Assembly: GCF_006717145.1 (NCBI RefSeq)
Contig: NZ_VFQF01000001.1
Span: forward strand, 434,001 to 498,000
Direction: 5' to 3'
Length of the DNA stretch: 64,000 nucleotides
From: Humibacillus xanthopallidus
GTDB taxonomy: Bacteria; Actinomycetota; Actinomycetes; Actinomycetales; Dermatophilaceae
Shown piece by piece: positions 35,902 to 45,510 of the stretch; position 1 is the stretch's first letter; every line of letters starts with the position of its first letter. The notes beneath the pieces were generated by a model. That model was given only the letters and a program-made list of their open reading frames with translations. It made no database searches and was not told the DNA's origin. The position numbers were made by a program, and so were the translations under genes.

Positions 35902-36872
35902 CGGAAGCCGACCCGGAGGCGCGACCTGCGGGCCCCTCCGGCGACGCCGGCTCCGGCCCGATCATCGCGGTCGTCGGAGCCACGGCGACCGGCAAGTCCG
36001 GCCTCGCCCTCGACCTCGCCGAGCGGCTCGGGGCCGAGATCGTCAATGCCGACGCGATGCAGCTCTACCGGGGGATGGACATCGGCACCGCCAAGCTGCC
36101 GCCGGCCGAGCGTCGTGGCATTGCCCACCACCAGCTCGACGTCCTCGACGTGACGCAGGAGGCGACCGTCGCGGCCTACCAGCAGGCTGCCCGGTCGGAC
36201 CTCGTCTCCATCGCTGCCCGCGGGCACCGGGCGGTGCTCGTCGGCGGTTCCGGCCTCTATGTCCGGGCGGCGCTGGACCGGCTCGACATCCCGCCCACCG
36301 ACCCTGGGGTCCGGGCGCGGCTGGAGGACGAAGCCGAGCGCCTCGGCGGTGTGGAGCTGCACCGGCGCCTCGCCGAGAGCGATCCGGAGGCGGCCGCCCA
36401 GATCCTGCCGGGCAACGTCCGCCGGGTCGTGCGCGCCCTCGAGGTCATCGAGATCACTGGGCGGCCTTTCAGCGCATCCATGCCCAGACGCGAGTTCGTC
36501 TCTCCCGCAGTCATGGTCGGCTTGCGGGTCGACAGAGCAGTGCTCGACGAGCGCATCGACAGACGGGTCGAGGCGATGTGGGAGACCGGGTTGCGCCAGG
36601 AGACCGAGGGCCTGCTCGAGCGAGGTCTGCGCACCGGCGTCACCGCCTCGCGTGCCATCGGCTACAGCCAGGCCATCGCAGTGATCGACGGTGAGTTGGA
36701 CGAGGCCCAGGCCAGGGCCGACACGGCGCAGGCGACCCGTCGCTACGCCCGACGCCAGGAGTCGTGGTTCCGCCCCGACCCCCGCATCGTCTGGCTCGAC
36801 GCGACCGACGGCGACCACGCCCGGTTGCTCGACGAAGCCCTCCGCGTGATCGACGGGCTGCGCGCCTCCTGA
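35898..36872 (+). CDS. miaA: tRNA dimethylallyltransferase
   Basis: MiaA transfers a dimethylallyl group to A37 of tRNAs reading UNN codons, the substrate for MiaB. The 324-residue protein has the P-loop GATATGKS at 27-34, the [17 protein letters not shown] switch region, the [12 protein letters not shown] segment, [10 protein letters not shown] and the C-terminal [13 protein letters not shown] helix. The GTG start overlaps the def stop. An Asp/Glu/Pro-rich 20-residue N-terminus precedes the fold. Confidence 0.96.
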   Translation: MTEADPEARPAGPSGDAGSGPIIAVVGATATGKSGLALDLAERLGAEIVNADAMQLYRGMDIGTAKLPPAERRGIAHHQLDVLDVTQEATVAAYQQAARSDLVSIAARGHRAVLVGGSGLYVRAALDRLDIPPTDPGVRARLEDEAERLGGVELHRRLAESDPEAAAQILPGNVRRVVRALEVIEITGRPFSASMPRREFVSPAVMVGLRVDRAVLDERIDRRVEAMWETGLRQETEGLLERGLRTGVTASRAIGYSQAIAVIDGELDEAQARADTAQATRRYARRQESWFRPDPRIVWLDATDGDHARLLDEALRVIDGLRAS

Positions 36873-36983
36873 ACGGCTGACGCCGACGGGTGGGGGCCGA
36901 CTCTGATTGGGCCTGTGTGACTCGACCACCTCACGACTTGATAAAGTGTGCAACTGTTCAGGTCCGCATCGAAGGGTCTTCTC

Positions 36984-37319
36984 ATGAGTGTGCCGCTCTA
37001 CCAGGCGAAAGCAGAGTTCTTCAAGACGCTCGGGCACCCGGCTCGCATCCGCATCCTCGAGCTGCTCTCCGAGCGTGACCACGCCGTGCACGAGCTGCTC
37101 GACCGCATCGACATCGAGCCGAGCAGCCTCTCGCAGCAGCTCGCCGTCCTGCGGCGCACGTCGCTCGTCACGTCGACGCGGGTCGGAGGTGAGGTCGTCT
37201 ACTCGGTCAGCGTGCCCGAGGTGCGTGACCTGCTGCTCGCGGCACGGCGCATCCTCTCCGGCATCATCGCCGCCCAGGGTGAGCTCGAGTCCGAGCTGAG
37301 CCCGACGGCGGGCTCATGA
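36984..37319 (+). CDS. ArsR-family transcription regulator
   Basis: The 111-residue protein is a winged-helix regulator: YQAKAEFFKTLGHPARIRILELL, HAVHELLDRIDIEPSSLSQQLAVLRR (recognition helix) and a beta-wing TSTRVGGEVVYSVS. It lacks the classical cysteine metal sites, so the signal is unknown. ATG 36984 is preferred because GAAGGG lies eight bases before it. The stop overlaps the SulP transporter start, so it most likely controls that gene and itself. A TAAAGT -10-like box is seen at 36952. Confidence 0.88.
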   Translation: MSVPLYQAKAEFFKTLGHPARIRILELLSERDHAVHELLDRIDIEPSSLSQQLAVLRRTSLVTSTRVGGEVVYSVSVPEVRDLLLAARRILSGIIAAQGELESELSPTAGS

Positions 37320-39082
37320 CGCTCGAGCTCGACAGGCAGAGCGCCCGGGCCTGGACGGTGCGCCAGGCGCGGCGGGTGCGAGCCCTGTCGCCGCGCCGGT
37401 CCGACTGGGCCTCGGTGCGGCTCGGCAGGGACCTGCCCGCCGGCCTCATGGTCGGCCTTGTCGCACTGCCCCTCGCCCTCGGCTTCGGCGTGAGCTCCGG
37501 GCTCGGGGCCACGGCGGGGCTCGTGACGGCTGTCATCGCCGGGGCCGTGGCAGCGGTCTTCGGCGGCAGCCGGGTGCAGGTCAGCGGCCCGACCGGGGCC
37601 ATGACGGTCGTCCTCGTGCCCATCATCGCGACGTACGGCACGCACGGCGTCCTCGTCGTCGGACTCATGGCCGGTGTCGTGCTCATCGCGCTCGGCTACG
37701 TCGGAGCGGGCCGCTACATCCGCTACGTGCCCGTGCCGGTCGTCGAGGGCTTCACCCTCGGCATCGCTGCGATCATCCTGCTCCAGCAGGTGCCCGCGGC
37801 GCTCGGTGTGCACGCCGAAGGGGAGAAGGTGCTCGGCCAGGCGCTGGGAGCAGTCGGCGTGTGGGCGTCGCACCCGGTCTGGCCATCCGTCGCGGTGGCC
37901 GCGGCCGTCGTGGCGGGGGTGCTGGGGCTCGCGCGGCTGCGCCCCGGCGTGCCGTGGGCCCTTGTCGTCGTCGTGCTCGCGACGGCCGCCAACTCGGTCC
38001 TCGGCCTCGGGATCGCCACCATCGGCGCGGTCCCCGCCGGACTGCCGGCTCCCTCGCTCCCGTCGATGGCCGTGTCCGACCTCAGCTCGCTCCTGCTTCC
38101 GGCCGTGGCGGTCGCGGCCCTCGCCGCCCTCGAGAGCCTCCTGTCGGCGACCGTGTCCGACGCCATGAGCGTCGGTCAGCGGCACGACTCCGACCGTGAG
38201 CTCGTCGGGCAGGGCCTGGCCAACCTCGCCGCGCCGCTCTTCGGCGGCATCCCCGCCACTGCCGCCATCGCGCGCACGGCTGTCAACGTGCGATCCGGTG
38301 CGTCCTCCCGGCTCGCGGCCCTGACGCACGCGGCCGTTCTCCTCGTCATCGTCCTCGTCGCCTCGCGCTGGGTGGCGATGATCCCCACCGCGGCACTCGC
38401 CGGAGTCCTCGTCGCGACGGCGGTGCAGATGGTCCGGGTCTCGAGCCTCGGCGCCCTTCTGCGCTCCTCGCGCGGTGATGCCGTCGTGCTCGTCGGCACG
38501 GCTGCCGCCACCGTCCTGCTCGACCTCGTCATGGCGGTGCTGCTCGGGCTCGTCATGGCCGGCTTCTTCGTGCTTCGCCAAGCGGCGTCCTCCGCCCGGC
38601 TCGAGGAGGTGCCCCTGGACGAGAGCGACCACGTGGACGAGGAGCTCGCCCTGCTTGACGAGCACATCGTCGCCTACCGCATCGACGGCCCGATCTTCTT
38701 CGGCGCCGCGCACGACTTCCTCCTCGAGCTGACCGAGGTGAGCGACGTGCGCGTCGTCGTGCTGCGCATGTCCCGTGTCTCCGTCATCGATGCAACGGGC
38801 GCCACCGTGCTCGCCGACACGATCTCGCGGCTCGAGGCGCGCGGGATCTCGGTGCTGCTCTCGGGCGTGCGCCCGCAGCACGAGCGGATCCTGCGCGAGC
38901 TCGGCGTCTACGACGGTCTGGCGCACGAGAAGCACCTCTTCACGACGACGCCCGGCGCGATCGAGCACGCCCGCGTGCACGCCGCCCGGGTCGCTCACGA
39001 CCCGTCGGCGACCCCGCCAGAGACCGACGCGGTGGACCCCGCGAGCCCGGCCGGACGGCATACCGGAGAATGGCCGGCATGA
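37316..39082 (+). CDS. SulP-family anion transporter with STAS domain
   Basis: SulP proteins move sulfate, bicarbonate or other anions. The 588-residue protein has 10-12 membrane helices (DLPAGLMVGLVALPLALGFGVSSG, SGPTGAMTVVLVP and others), the NLAAPLFGGIPATAAIARTAVN signature, and a C-terminal STAS domain at about 450-560 with RMSRVSVIDATGATVLADT. It is coupled to an ArsR regulator by a four-base overlap. The substrate cannot be told; carbonate or sulfate are equally likely. Confidence 0.9.
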   Translation: MTLELDRQSARAWTVRQARRVRALSPRRSDWASVRLGRDLPAGLMVGLVALPLALGFGVSSGLGATAGLVTAVIAGAVAAVFGGSRVQVSGPTGAMTVVLVPIIATYGTHGVLVVGLMAGVVLIALGYVGAGRYIRYVPVPVVEGFTLGIAAIILLQQVPAALGVHAEGEKVLGQALGAVGVWASHPVWPSVAVAAAVVAGVLGLARLRPGVPWALVVVVLATAANSVLGLGIATIGAVPAGLPAPSLPSMAVSDLSSLLLPAVAVAALAALESLLSATVSDAMSVGQRHDSDRELVGQGLANLAAPLFGGIPATAAIARTAVNVRSGASSRLAALTHAAVLLVIVLVASRWVAMIPTAALAGVLVATAVQMVRVSSLGALLRSSRGDAVVLVGTAAATVLLDLVMAVLLGLVMAGFFVLRQAASSARLEEVPLDESDHVDEELALLDEHIVAYRIDGPIFFGAAHDFLLELTEVSDVRVVVLRMSRVSVIDATGATVLADTISRLEARGISVLLSGVRPQHERILRELGVYDGLAHEKHLFTTTPGAIEHARVHAARVAHDPSATPPETDAVDPASPAGRHTGEWPA

Positions 39083-39930
39083 CGCGCTTCACCAAGGGCC
39101 ACGGCACCGAGAACGACTTCATCCTCGTCGCCGACCTCGAGGGCTCGCTCGAGCTCACCCCCGCCCAGGTGCAGCGCATGGCCGACCGGCATGCCGGCAT
39201 CGGTGCCGACGGCGTCATCCGCGTCGTGCGCACTCGCTTCGCGACCGACGACACGGTGCGTGCGCTCGCGCCCGAGGCCGAGTGGTTCATGGACTACCGC
39301 AACGCCGACGGCTCCCTCGCCGAGATGTGCGGCAACGGCACGCGGGTCTTCGCGGCCTTCCTGCGCCGTGAGGGGCTCGTCTTCGGCAGCTCGTTCAGCA
39401 TCGCGACGCGCGCCGGCGTCAAGACCGTTCGCGTCACCGAGGAGGGGTATGCCGTCGACCTGGGTCCGTGGCGCCTCGTCGACGAGGAGGGGGCGCGGCG
39501 CGACGGCTTCGACGTCATGGTGAAGCCGCGCCACGGCAAGCCGGTGCCTGCGCTCTCGCTCGACCTTGGGAACCCTCACGCCGTCGTCATGCTGCCGGAG
39601 GGCATCGCCCTCGAGAACCTCGACCTCACCGAGGCGCCGGAGCTGCACCCCGAGCCGGCAGCCGGCGCCAACGTCGAGTTCGTGCGGGCGGAGGGCCCCG
39701 GCCACATCGCCATGCGGGTGCACGAGCGCGGGGTGGGTGAGACCCGCTCGTGCGGCACGGGCGCCGCCGCTGCAGCACTCGCGACCCGCTTCTGGTCGGG
39801 CGTCGAGGACCTGTCGCCCTGGACCGTCGACGTGCCCGGTGGCCGACTCACGGTCACCCCGCTCGCCGGGCAGCGGGTCGAGCTGGCGGGGCCGGCCGAG
39901 CTCGTGGCCGACGGCGACTTCCCCCTCTGA
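39079..39930 (+). CDS. dapF: Diaminopimelate epimerase
   Basis: DapF converts LL- to meso-diaminopimelate for lysine and peptidoglycan. The 283-residue protein has the two catalytic cysteines in LAEMCGNGTRVFA and ETRSCGTGAAAAA, and the N-terminal FTKGHGTENDFILV. ATG 39079 overlaps the SulP stop (ATGA) and has GGAGA about ten bases upstream; a start nine bases earlier is possible. In most actinobacteria dapF follows miaA directly; the ArsR-SulP pair is inserted between them here. Confidence 0.95.
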   Translation: MTRFTKGHGTENDFILVADLEGSLELTPAQVQRMADRHAGIGADGVIRVVRTRFATDDTVRALAPEAEWFMDYRNADGSLAEMCGNGTRVFAAFLRREGLVFGSSFSIATRAGVKTVRVTEEGYAVDLGPWRLVDEEGARRDGFDVMVKPRHGKPVPALSLDLGNPHAVVMLPEGIALENLDLTEAPELHPEPAAGANVEFVRAEGPGHIAMRVHERGVGETRSCGTGAAAAALATRFWSGVEDLSPWTVDVPGGRLTVTPLAGQRVELAGPAELVADGDFPL

Positions 39931-39971
39931 CCCACCTCCGACGACTCCCCAGTTCCCCCAGTCCCCTCGAT

Positions 39972-40159
39972 TCGAGGTGATGCCGGGAGTGACGTGGGTG
40001 CCGCGATCACCTCGAACCGGGGGCACCGACGGCCGGGTCGAGGTGATGCCGGGAGTGACGTGGGTGCCGCGATCACCTCGAATCCGGGGGATCGGCGGGG
40101 GCACCGACGGCTGGGTCAAGGTGATGCCGGGAGTGACGTGGGTGCCGCGATCACCTCGA
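39972..40159. repeat. Three inverted-repeat units sharing arms with the 5.8-kb array
   Basis: Units at 39972-40015, 40038-40081 and 40116-40159 each have arms TCGAGGTGAT (third copy TCAAGGTGAT) and ATCACCTCGA around an identical core containing GGGAGTGACGTGGGTG. Spacers between units are GGGGGCACCGACGG-like. The array lies between the convergent dapF and methyltransferase genes and has no T-tract. Confidence 0.9.
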
Positions 40160-40180
40160 ACCGGGGGTGGGGAAGGGGCG

Positions 40181-40792
40181 TCAGGCGCGGCGGACCTCGA
40201 GGATGCGGAAGGCCTTGGCCGACGACAGTCGTGTGCACCGCAGACCCCAGTCCTGGGCGTTGATCCACGTCTGCAGCGAGTCGGAGCCCAGGTGCTTCTG
40301 CACGACGAGGTGGGCGACGCCGTCGTCGGCGAGGCGGGGGAGCCATCGCTCGAGCAGGGCGTGCAGCGCCGCCTTGCCCACGTGGATCGGCGGGTTCGAC
40401 CAGATCGTCGCGAAGCGCACGTCGTCGGGCACGTCGTCCGGCTCGCAGAAGGTGATCGTCTCGACGCCCAGCTCGCCAGCGTTCGCACGCGCGAGGTCGA
40501 GGGCCCGGCGGTTGACGTCGACGCCCCAGACCCGGGCCGCGGGGGAGCGCAGCGCGAGGGTCAGGGCGATCGGCCCCCAGCCGCAACCGAGATCGAGCAG
40601 GTCGCCCGTGGGGCTGGGGTCCGGGGCCCCGGCGAGGAGGACGGCCGTGCCGGGGTCGAGTCGCTCGGGGGAGTAGACCCCCTTGGCCGTCGTTAGGGTC
40701 ACGGACCGGCCGTCGAGCCGCACGGCGATCTGCCGGCGCTCCTCGGGCGATGCGGGCTCGGCGGTGAAGTAGTGGTCAGGCTGCTCGCTCAT
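40181..40792 (-). CDS. Class I SAM-dependent methyltransferase (MTS/RsmC-like)
   Basis: The 203-residue protein is a methyltransferase-small domain: SAM-binding motif LLDLGCGWGPIALTLA, acidic WGVDVNRRALDLA and the N6/N2-type active site IWSNPPIHVGK. Such enzymes modify guanine in rRNA (RsmC) or related substrates. ATG 40792 (MSEQPDHYF) is chosen; a TAGCGT box lies eight bases upstream. It converges on dapF and is divergent from hflX, a neighbourhood it keeps in other actinobacteria as far as I recall. Confidence 0.87.
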   Translation of the reverse strand: MSEQPDHYFTAEPASPEERRQIAVRLDGRSVTLTTAKGVYSPERLDPGTAVLLAGAPDPSPTGDLLDLGCGWGPIALTLALRSPAARVWGVDVNRRALDLARANAGELGVETITFCEPDDVPDDVRFATIWSNPPIHVGKAALHALLERWLPRLADDGVAHLVVQKHLGSDSLQTWINAQDWGLRCTRLSSAKAFRILEVRRA

Positions 40793-40865
40793 CGGCGCCC
40801 ACGCTAGCGGGCCGGGCACAAACGGGTGGCTCGTGGCGTTGGACGAGTGGGACCATAGGGAGAAC

Positions 40866-42383
40866 ATGACGACCAACCACAGCAACCGCCCCACCAGCGA
40901 CATCCGTGACACGACCCGCGAGCGCGACCTGCTCGCCACCCGCGCCGACGCCTTGGGCGACGGCGCGAACGACGGTTACGACGACCTCGACGAGACGCTG
41001 CTGCCGCTCTACGACGGTGACCAGCTCGAGCGCGAGGAGCGCGCCGCCCTACGCCGCGTCCAAGGCCTGTCGACCGAGCTCGAGGACGTCACCGAGGTCG
41101 AGTACCGCCAGCTACGCCTCGAGCGCGTCGTGCTCGCCGGCGTCTGGACCGAGGGCAGCGCCGACGACGCCGAGAACTCCATCCGTGAGCTCGCGGCCCT
41201 CGCCGAGACCGCCGGCTCGACCGTGCTCGAAGGCGTCGTGCAGCGTCGCCAGAAGCCCGACCCGGCGACCTGGCTCGGCAAGGGCAAAGCCCTCGAGCTG
41301 CGCGACATCGTCGTCGAGGAGGGCGCCGACACCGTCATCTGCGACGGCGAGCTGGCTCCGAGCCAGCGGCGTGCCCTCGAGGACGTCGTCAAGGTGAAGG
41401 TCATCGACCGCACCGCCCTGATCCTCGACATCTTCGCCCAGCACGCGAAGAGCCGCGAGGGCCGCGCCCAGGTCGAGCTGGCCCAGCTTCAGTACCTCCT
41501 CCCGCGCCTGCGTGGCTGGGGTGAGTCGATGTCGCGACAGGCCGGTGGCCGCGTCGCCGGCGGTGAGGGCATCGGCTCTCGCGGACCCGGTGAGACCAAG
41601 ATCGAGCTCGACCGCCGCCGCATCAACACGAAGATCGCCAAGCTGCGCCGAGACATCAAGGGCATGAAGACGAGCCGCGACACACGCCGGCACTCGCGTC
41701 ACGCGGGAGGAGTGCCCTCCGTCGCCATCGCCGGCTACACCAACGCCGGCAAGAGCTCTCTGCTCAACCGCCTCACCGGCGCCGGTGTGCTCGTCGAGAA
41801 CCAGCTCTTCGCCACCCTCGACCCGACCGTGCGTCGCACCGAGACCGCGGACGGCCGTGTCTACACGCTGGCCGACACCGTCGGCTTCGTGCGGAGCCTG
41901 CCGCACCAGCTCGTCGAGGCGTTCCGCTCGACGCTCGAGGAGGTCGGCGACTCCGACCTGCTCCTGCACGTCGTCGACGGGTCGCACCCCGACCCCGAGG
42001 GTCAGATCTCCGCGGTGCGCGAGGTGCTCGCCGAGGTCGGCGGTGATCAGCTCAAGGAGATCATCGTCGTCAACAAGGCCGACATCGCAGACCCCGAGGT
42101 CCTCGCCCGGCTGCGCCGGCACGAGAAGCACTGCGTCACTGTGTCGGCCCGCACCGGCGCCGGGCTCGACGAGCTGCGTGAGCTCATCGCGCGCGAGCTG
42201 CCCAAGCCGGACATCGAGATCGACGTGCTCGTGCCCTACGACCGCGGTGACCTCATCTCGCGCATCCACGAGGAGGGCGAGATCCTCGAGAGCGAGCACG
42301 TGGCCGACGGGACCCGGCTGCGCGCGAAGGTGACGCCGGTCATCGAGGCCGACCTCGCGGCATACGCCGTCGTCGCCAGCTGA
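40866..42383 (+). CDS. hflX: Ribosome-associated GTPase HflX
   Basis: HflX splits stalled ribosomes and is a stress factor. The 505-residue protein has an N-terminal ligand-binding-like domain (WLGKGKALELRDIV), a glycine-rich region GGRVAGGEGIGSRGPGETKIE, and a GTPase domain with G1 GYTNAGKSS, G3 DTVGF and G4 NKAD. The N-terminus is longer and more acidic than in E. coli. AGGGAGA lies just before the ATG. A strong hairpin follows the stop. Confidence 0.95.
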   Translation: MTTNHSNRPTSDIRDTTRERDLLATRADALGDGANDGYDDLDETLLPLYDGDQLEREERAALRRVQGLSTELEDVTEVEYRQLRLERVVLAGVWTEGSADDAENSIRELAALAETAGSTVLEGVVQRRQKPDPATWLGKGKALELRDIVVEEGADTVICDGELAPSQRRALEDVVKVKVIDRTALILDIFAQHAKSREGRAQVELAQLQYLLPRLRGWGESMSRQAGGRVAGGEGIGSRGPGETKIELDRRRINTKIAKLRRDIKGMKTSRDTRRHSRHAGGVPSVAIAGYTNAGKSSLLNRLTGAGVLVENQLFATLDPTVRRTETADGRVYTLADTVGFVRSLPHQLVEAFRSTLEEVGDSDLLLHVVDGSHPDPEGQISAVREVLAEVGGDQLKEIIVVNKADIADPEVLARLRRHEKHCVTVSARTGAGLDELRELIARELPKPDIEIDVLVPYDRGDLISRIHEEGEILESEHVADGTRLRAKVTPVIEADLAAYAVVAS

Positions 42384-42400
42384 CCACGGCGTCGCAGAGA

Positions 42401-42430
42401 CCGAAGGGCCCCCACCGTGGGGCCCTTCGG
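42401..42430 (+). terminator. Terminator-like hairpin after hflX
   Basis: CCGAAGGGCCCC (42401-42412) and GGGGCCCTTCGG (42419-42430) form a perfect 12-bp stem with a six-base loop, 17 bases after the hflX stop. No T-tract follows. Confidence 0.75.
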
Positions 42431-42524
42431 CCTGTCGGGAGCGTGCTGTCGGTGACGTCGGTGAGGATGAGCCCATGGACCTCGAAAGACGCTGTGACTG
42501 TTGCCAGCCCGGGTTGTGCGCCTC

Positions 42525-43640
42525 GTGAGCGCTCCCGTTTGGTTGACGACGGAGCGCCTCGCCCTGCGTCGTCCGAGGGCCGACGACCTCGACGACTACG
42601 TGCGTCTGCACACCGACCCGCGCACCTACGCGCACTCGCCGGCGAGCATGCCGACACCCGAGGGCTGCCGCGAGCGGCTGTCGGCCGACCTCTCCGACTG
42701 GGAGCGTGCCGGGCTGGGGTATGCCGCCGTCGTCGACCGTGCCACCGGCGCGGTCATCGGGTGGGCGGGCTTGCGGCACAAGGACTCTGATGCCTCTGCC
42801 CTGAACCTCTACTACCGTCTCGCCTTCGACCGCCTGGGCCGCGGGTTCGGGCTCGAGATCGCCCGGGCTGTCGTGGCCTGGGGCGTCGAGCACCGACCTG
42901 ACGATCTCGTCACGGCGATGGTCGACGAGGTCAACACCGCGTCACGGCGCACGGCCGAGCGCTCCGGCCTCTTCGCGTGCGGCACCCGGGCACCGCGGGA
43001 CGACCCTCACGGCGAGCCCATGCTCTACCTCGAGGCGCCCCGCGTGTCAGCCGTCCCCACCGGCGACGTCGATGCCCTGCGCGACGACATCGTCGACCTC
43101 TGGGTCCGGGTGAACGACGCCGGCGGCTCGGTCGGGTTCCTGCCCGGGGCGCCGCGCGCCGACGTCGCGGCGGCGCTCGACCGCCACCTCGACGACGTGC
43201 GCTCCGGCCGCAGCCTGCTCTGTGTCCTGCGCGAGCCGGCAGGCCCGGAGGGTGAGCCGGCGGGCCCGCAGGGCGATCGGGCGGGATCTCGGCCATCGGC
43301 GGCCGGGCCGGTGCGCGGCATCGGGCTCTGGGAGCACGCGCTCGGCTTCCCCTACGAGCACGTCGCCGGGCTCAAGCGGCTCATGGTCGACCCGCAGCTG
43401 CAGGGGCGCAACCTCGGTCGGATCCTGCTCGGGGGCATGGTCGGCATCGCCCGCCGCGACCTTCCCCATGTCGAGCTGCTGCGCCTCGACTACCGCGACG
43501 GGTTGGGCCTCGGGGAGTTCTACGGGCGCGCGGGCTGGAGCGAGGTGGGGCGCGTCCCGCGCGGGCTCAAGCTGACCGAGAGCGACTACCGCGACGACGT
43601 CGCGATGGCGCGCCGGGTCGATGGCGCGCCGCTGCGCTGA
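42525..43640 (+). CDS. Tandem GNAT acetyltransferase
   Basis: The roughly 371-residue protein has two GNAT domains. The first (about 1-175) is RimJ-like: LTTERLALRRPRADDLDDYV, RLGRGFGLEIARAV and VNTASRRTAERSGLF. The second (about 180-370) has RLMVDPQLQGRNLGRILL for acetyl-CoA binding. They are joined by a linker with a 21-bp tandem duplication (EPAGPEG/EPAGPQG). The start is uncertain: GTG 42525, GTG 42516 and TTG 42501 are all in frame and none has a strong ribosome binding site. The substrate is unknown. It ends six bases from the convergent fhs. Confidence 0.82.
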   Translation: MSAPVWLTTERLALRRPRADDLDDYVRLHTDPRTYAHSPASMPTPEGCRERLSADLSDWERAGLGYAAVVDRATGAVIGWAGLRHKDSDASALNLYYRLAFDRLGRGFGLEIARAVVAWGVEHRPDDLVTAMVDEVNTASRRTAERSGLFACGTRAPRDDPHGEPMLYLEAPRVSAVPTGDVDALRDDIVDLWVRVNDAGGSVGFLPGAPRADVAAALDRHLDDVRSGRSLLCVLREPAGPEGEPAGPQGDRAGSRPSAAGPVRGIGLWEHALGFPYEHVAGLKRLMVDPQLQGRNLGRILLGGMVGIARRDLPHVELLRLDYRDGLGLGEFYGRAGWSEVGRVPRGLKLTESDYRDDVAMARRVDGAPLR

Positions 43641-43646
43641 GGGAGC

Positions 43647-45350
43647 TCAGGACAGTCCGACGATCGAGCCGTCCTCGGTGAGGTCGATGCGCTCGGCGTT
43701 CGGCGACTTCGGCAGGCCGGGCATCGTGCGCATGTCGCCGCAGATCGCGTAGACGTAGCCGGCGCCCACGGCCGCGCGCACCTCACGCACGGGCAACCGC
43801 CAGCCGGTCGGCGCACCCTTGAGGGCGGGGTTCGAGGAGATCGACAGGTGCGTCTTGGCGATGACGACGGGCAGAGTGCCGAAGCCGAGCCGCTCGTACT
43901 CCGCGAGGGCCTTGGCCGCGGCGGGGCTCACATCGATGCCGTCCGCCCCGTAGACCTCGCGGGCGACGGTCTCGATCTTCTCGGTCAGCGGCATCTCGAG
44001 CGGGTAGAGGAAGCGGAAGTCGGTGCGCTCCTCGGCCGCCTCGGTGACGACCCGGGCGAGGTCGAGCGCGCCGGGCCCTCCGTCAGCGACGTGTGTCGTC
44101 ACGGCGCACCGCACCCCGAGCTCGTCGCACAGCGCACTGATCACGGCGTGCTCGGAGTCGAAGTCGGTCGGGAAGGCGTTGATCGCGACGACGGGCGCGA
44201 TGCCGAAGCGCTGGATGATCTCGATGTGCTTGCGCAGGTTGGGCAGCCCGGAGCGCACGTCGTCGGGGTTCTCGTCGAGCAGTCCCTCGGGCAGGGGCTT
44301 GCCGGGCTTGATCGTCCAGCGCCCGGAGTGGGCCTTGAGGGCGCGCACGGTGGCGACGAGCACCGCCGCGTCGGGAACCAGCCCGCTGACCCGGCACTTG
44401 ACGTTGAAGAAGCGCTCCGCGCCCATGTCGGCGCCGAAGCCGGCCTCGGTGATGACGTAGTCGCTGCCACGCACTCCCACGAGGTCGGCGATCACCGAGG
44501 AGGTGCCGGTCGCGATGTTGCCGAAGGGCCCGCAGTGGATGATGGCCGGGCCACCCTCAAGGGTCTGCAGGAGGTTCGGCTTGAGGGCGTCGCGGAGGAT
44601 GACCGCCATGGCGCCCGCGGCCTGCAGGTCGTCTGCCGTCACGCTCTTGCCCTCGACGGTGTAGGCGACGACGATCCGGCCCAGCCTCAGCCGCAGGTCC
44701 TCCAGTGAGGTGGCGAGCGTCAGCAGCACCATGACCTCGCTCGCGGCGGTGATGTCGAAGCCGGTCTGGCGCACGAGGCCGTCCTCGCGGGCGCCGATGC
44801 CGACGATGACGGTGCGCAGCGCCCGGTCGTTGACGTCGAGGACCCGGCGCCAGGTGATGTTGCGGACGTCGATGCCGAGCTTGTTGCCGTGGTGCAGGTG
44901 GTTGTCGATCATTGCCGAGAGCAGGTTGTGCGCGGCCGTCACGGCGTGGAAGTCGCCCGTCAGGTGCAGGTTGAGGCGCTCCATCGGCACGACCTGGCTG
45001 TAGCCGCCCCCGGCCGCGCCGCCCTTGATGCCGAAGGTCGGGCCCATCGACGGCTGCCGCAGGGCGACGACCGCGCGCTTGCCGAGACGGCCCATGGCCT
45101 GCGCGAGGCCCACCGAGGTCGTCGTCTTGCCTTCGCCGAGGGGCGTCGGGGTGATCGCCGTGACGACGACGTACTTCGCCCGATGGCCGGTGTCCGGCTC
45201 GTCGAGGACGGAGAGGTCGATCTTCGCGACGTCACGCCCCCACGGCTCGAGCTGGTCCTCGGTTAGTCCGAGGTCGGACCCGACGTCGACGAGCGGACGC
45301 AGGGTCGCCGCGTGCGCGATCTCGAGGTCGGTGGGCATCGTTGCACTCAT
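43647..45350 (-). CDS. fhs: Formate-tetrahydrofolate ligase
   Basis: Fhs makes 10-formyltetrahydrofolate from formate, ATP and tetrahydrofolate. The 567-residue protein has the P-loop PTPLGEGKTTTSVGL, the RQPSMGPTFGIKGGAAGGGYSQVVPME signature (read in parts), HLTGDFHAVTAAHNLL and FGNIATGTSS. ATG 45350 is chosen. With thyA and folA it extends the one-carbon theme. It is transcribed alone on the minus strand. Confidence 0.96.
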   Translation of the reverse strand: MSATMPTDLEIAHAATLRPLVDVGSDLGLTEDQLEPWGRDVAKIDLSVLDEPDTGHRAKYVVVTAITPTPLGEGKTTTSVGLAQAMGRLGKRAVVALRQPSMGPTFGIKGGAAGGGYSQVVPMERLNLHLTGDFHAVTAAHNLLSAMIDNHLHHGNKLGIDVRNITWRRVLDVNDRALRTVIVGIGAREDGLVRQTGFDITAASEVMVLLTLATSLEDLRLRLGRIVVAYTVEGKSVTADDLQAAGAMAVILRDALKPNLLQTLEGGPAIIHCGPFGNIATGTSSVIADLVGVRGSDYVITEAGFGADMGAERFFNVKCRVSGLVPDAAVLVATVRALKAHSGRWTIKPGKPLPEGLLDENPDDVRSGLPNLRKHIEIIQRFGIAPVVAINAFPTDFDSEHAVISALCDELGVRCAVTTHVADGGPGALDLARVVTEAAEERTDFRFLYPLEMPLTEKIETVAREVYGADGIDVSPAAAKALAEYERLGFGTLPVVIAKTHLSISSNPALKGAPTGWRLPVREVRAAVGAGYVYAICGDMRTMPGLPKSPNAERIDLTEDGSIVGLS

Positions 45351-45498
45351 GAGTCGATACAACTCCCGGATCTTTGCTCGCACAACAGAATCGCCGCAAT
45401 GACGAGTGTGATGTCGGGCCCAGGCGGGACGATCCACGCCGCATACCGCCGGTCCACAGGGCGGGGGCCAGGGGGGCAGGGCCCCCACGCGTCGGCAC

Positions 45499-45504
45499 TA
45501 CCCT
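45499..45504 (+). promoter_or_regulatory. -10 box of dinG, leaderless type
   Basis: TACCCT is followed by six bases and the ATG at 45511. No SOS box is visible nearby. Confidence 0.5.
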
Positions 45505-45510
45505 GATCCA

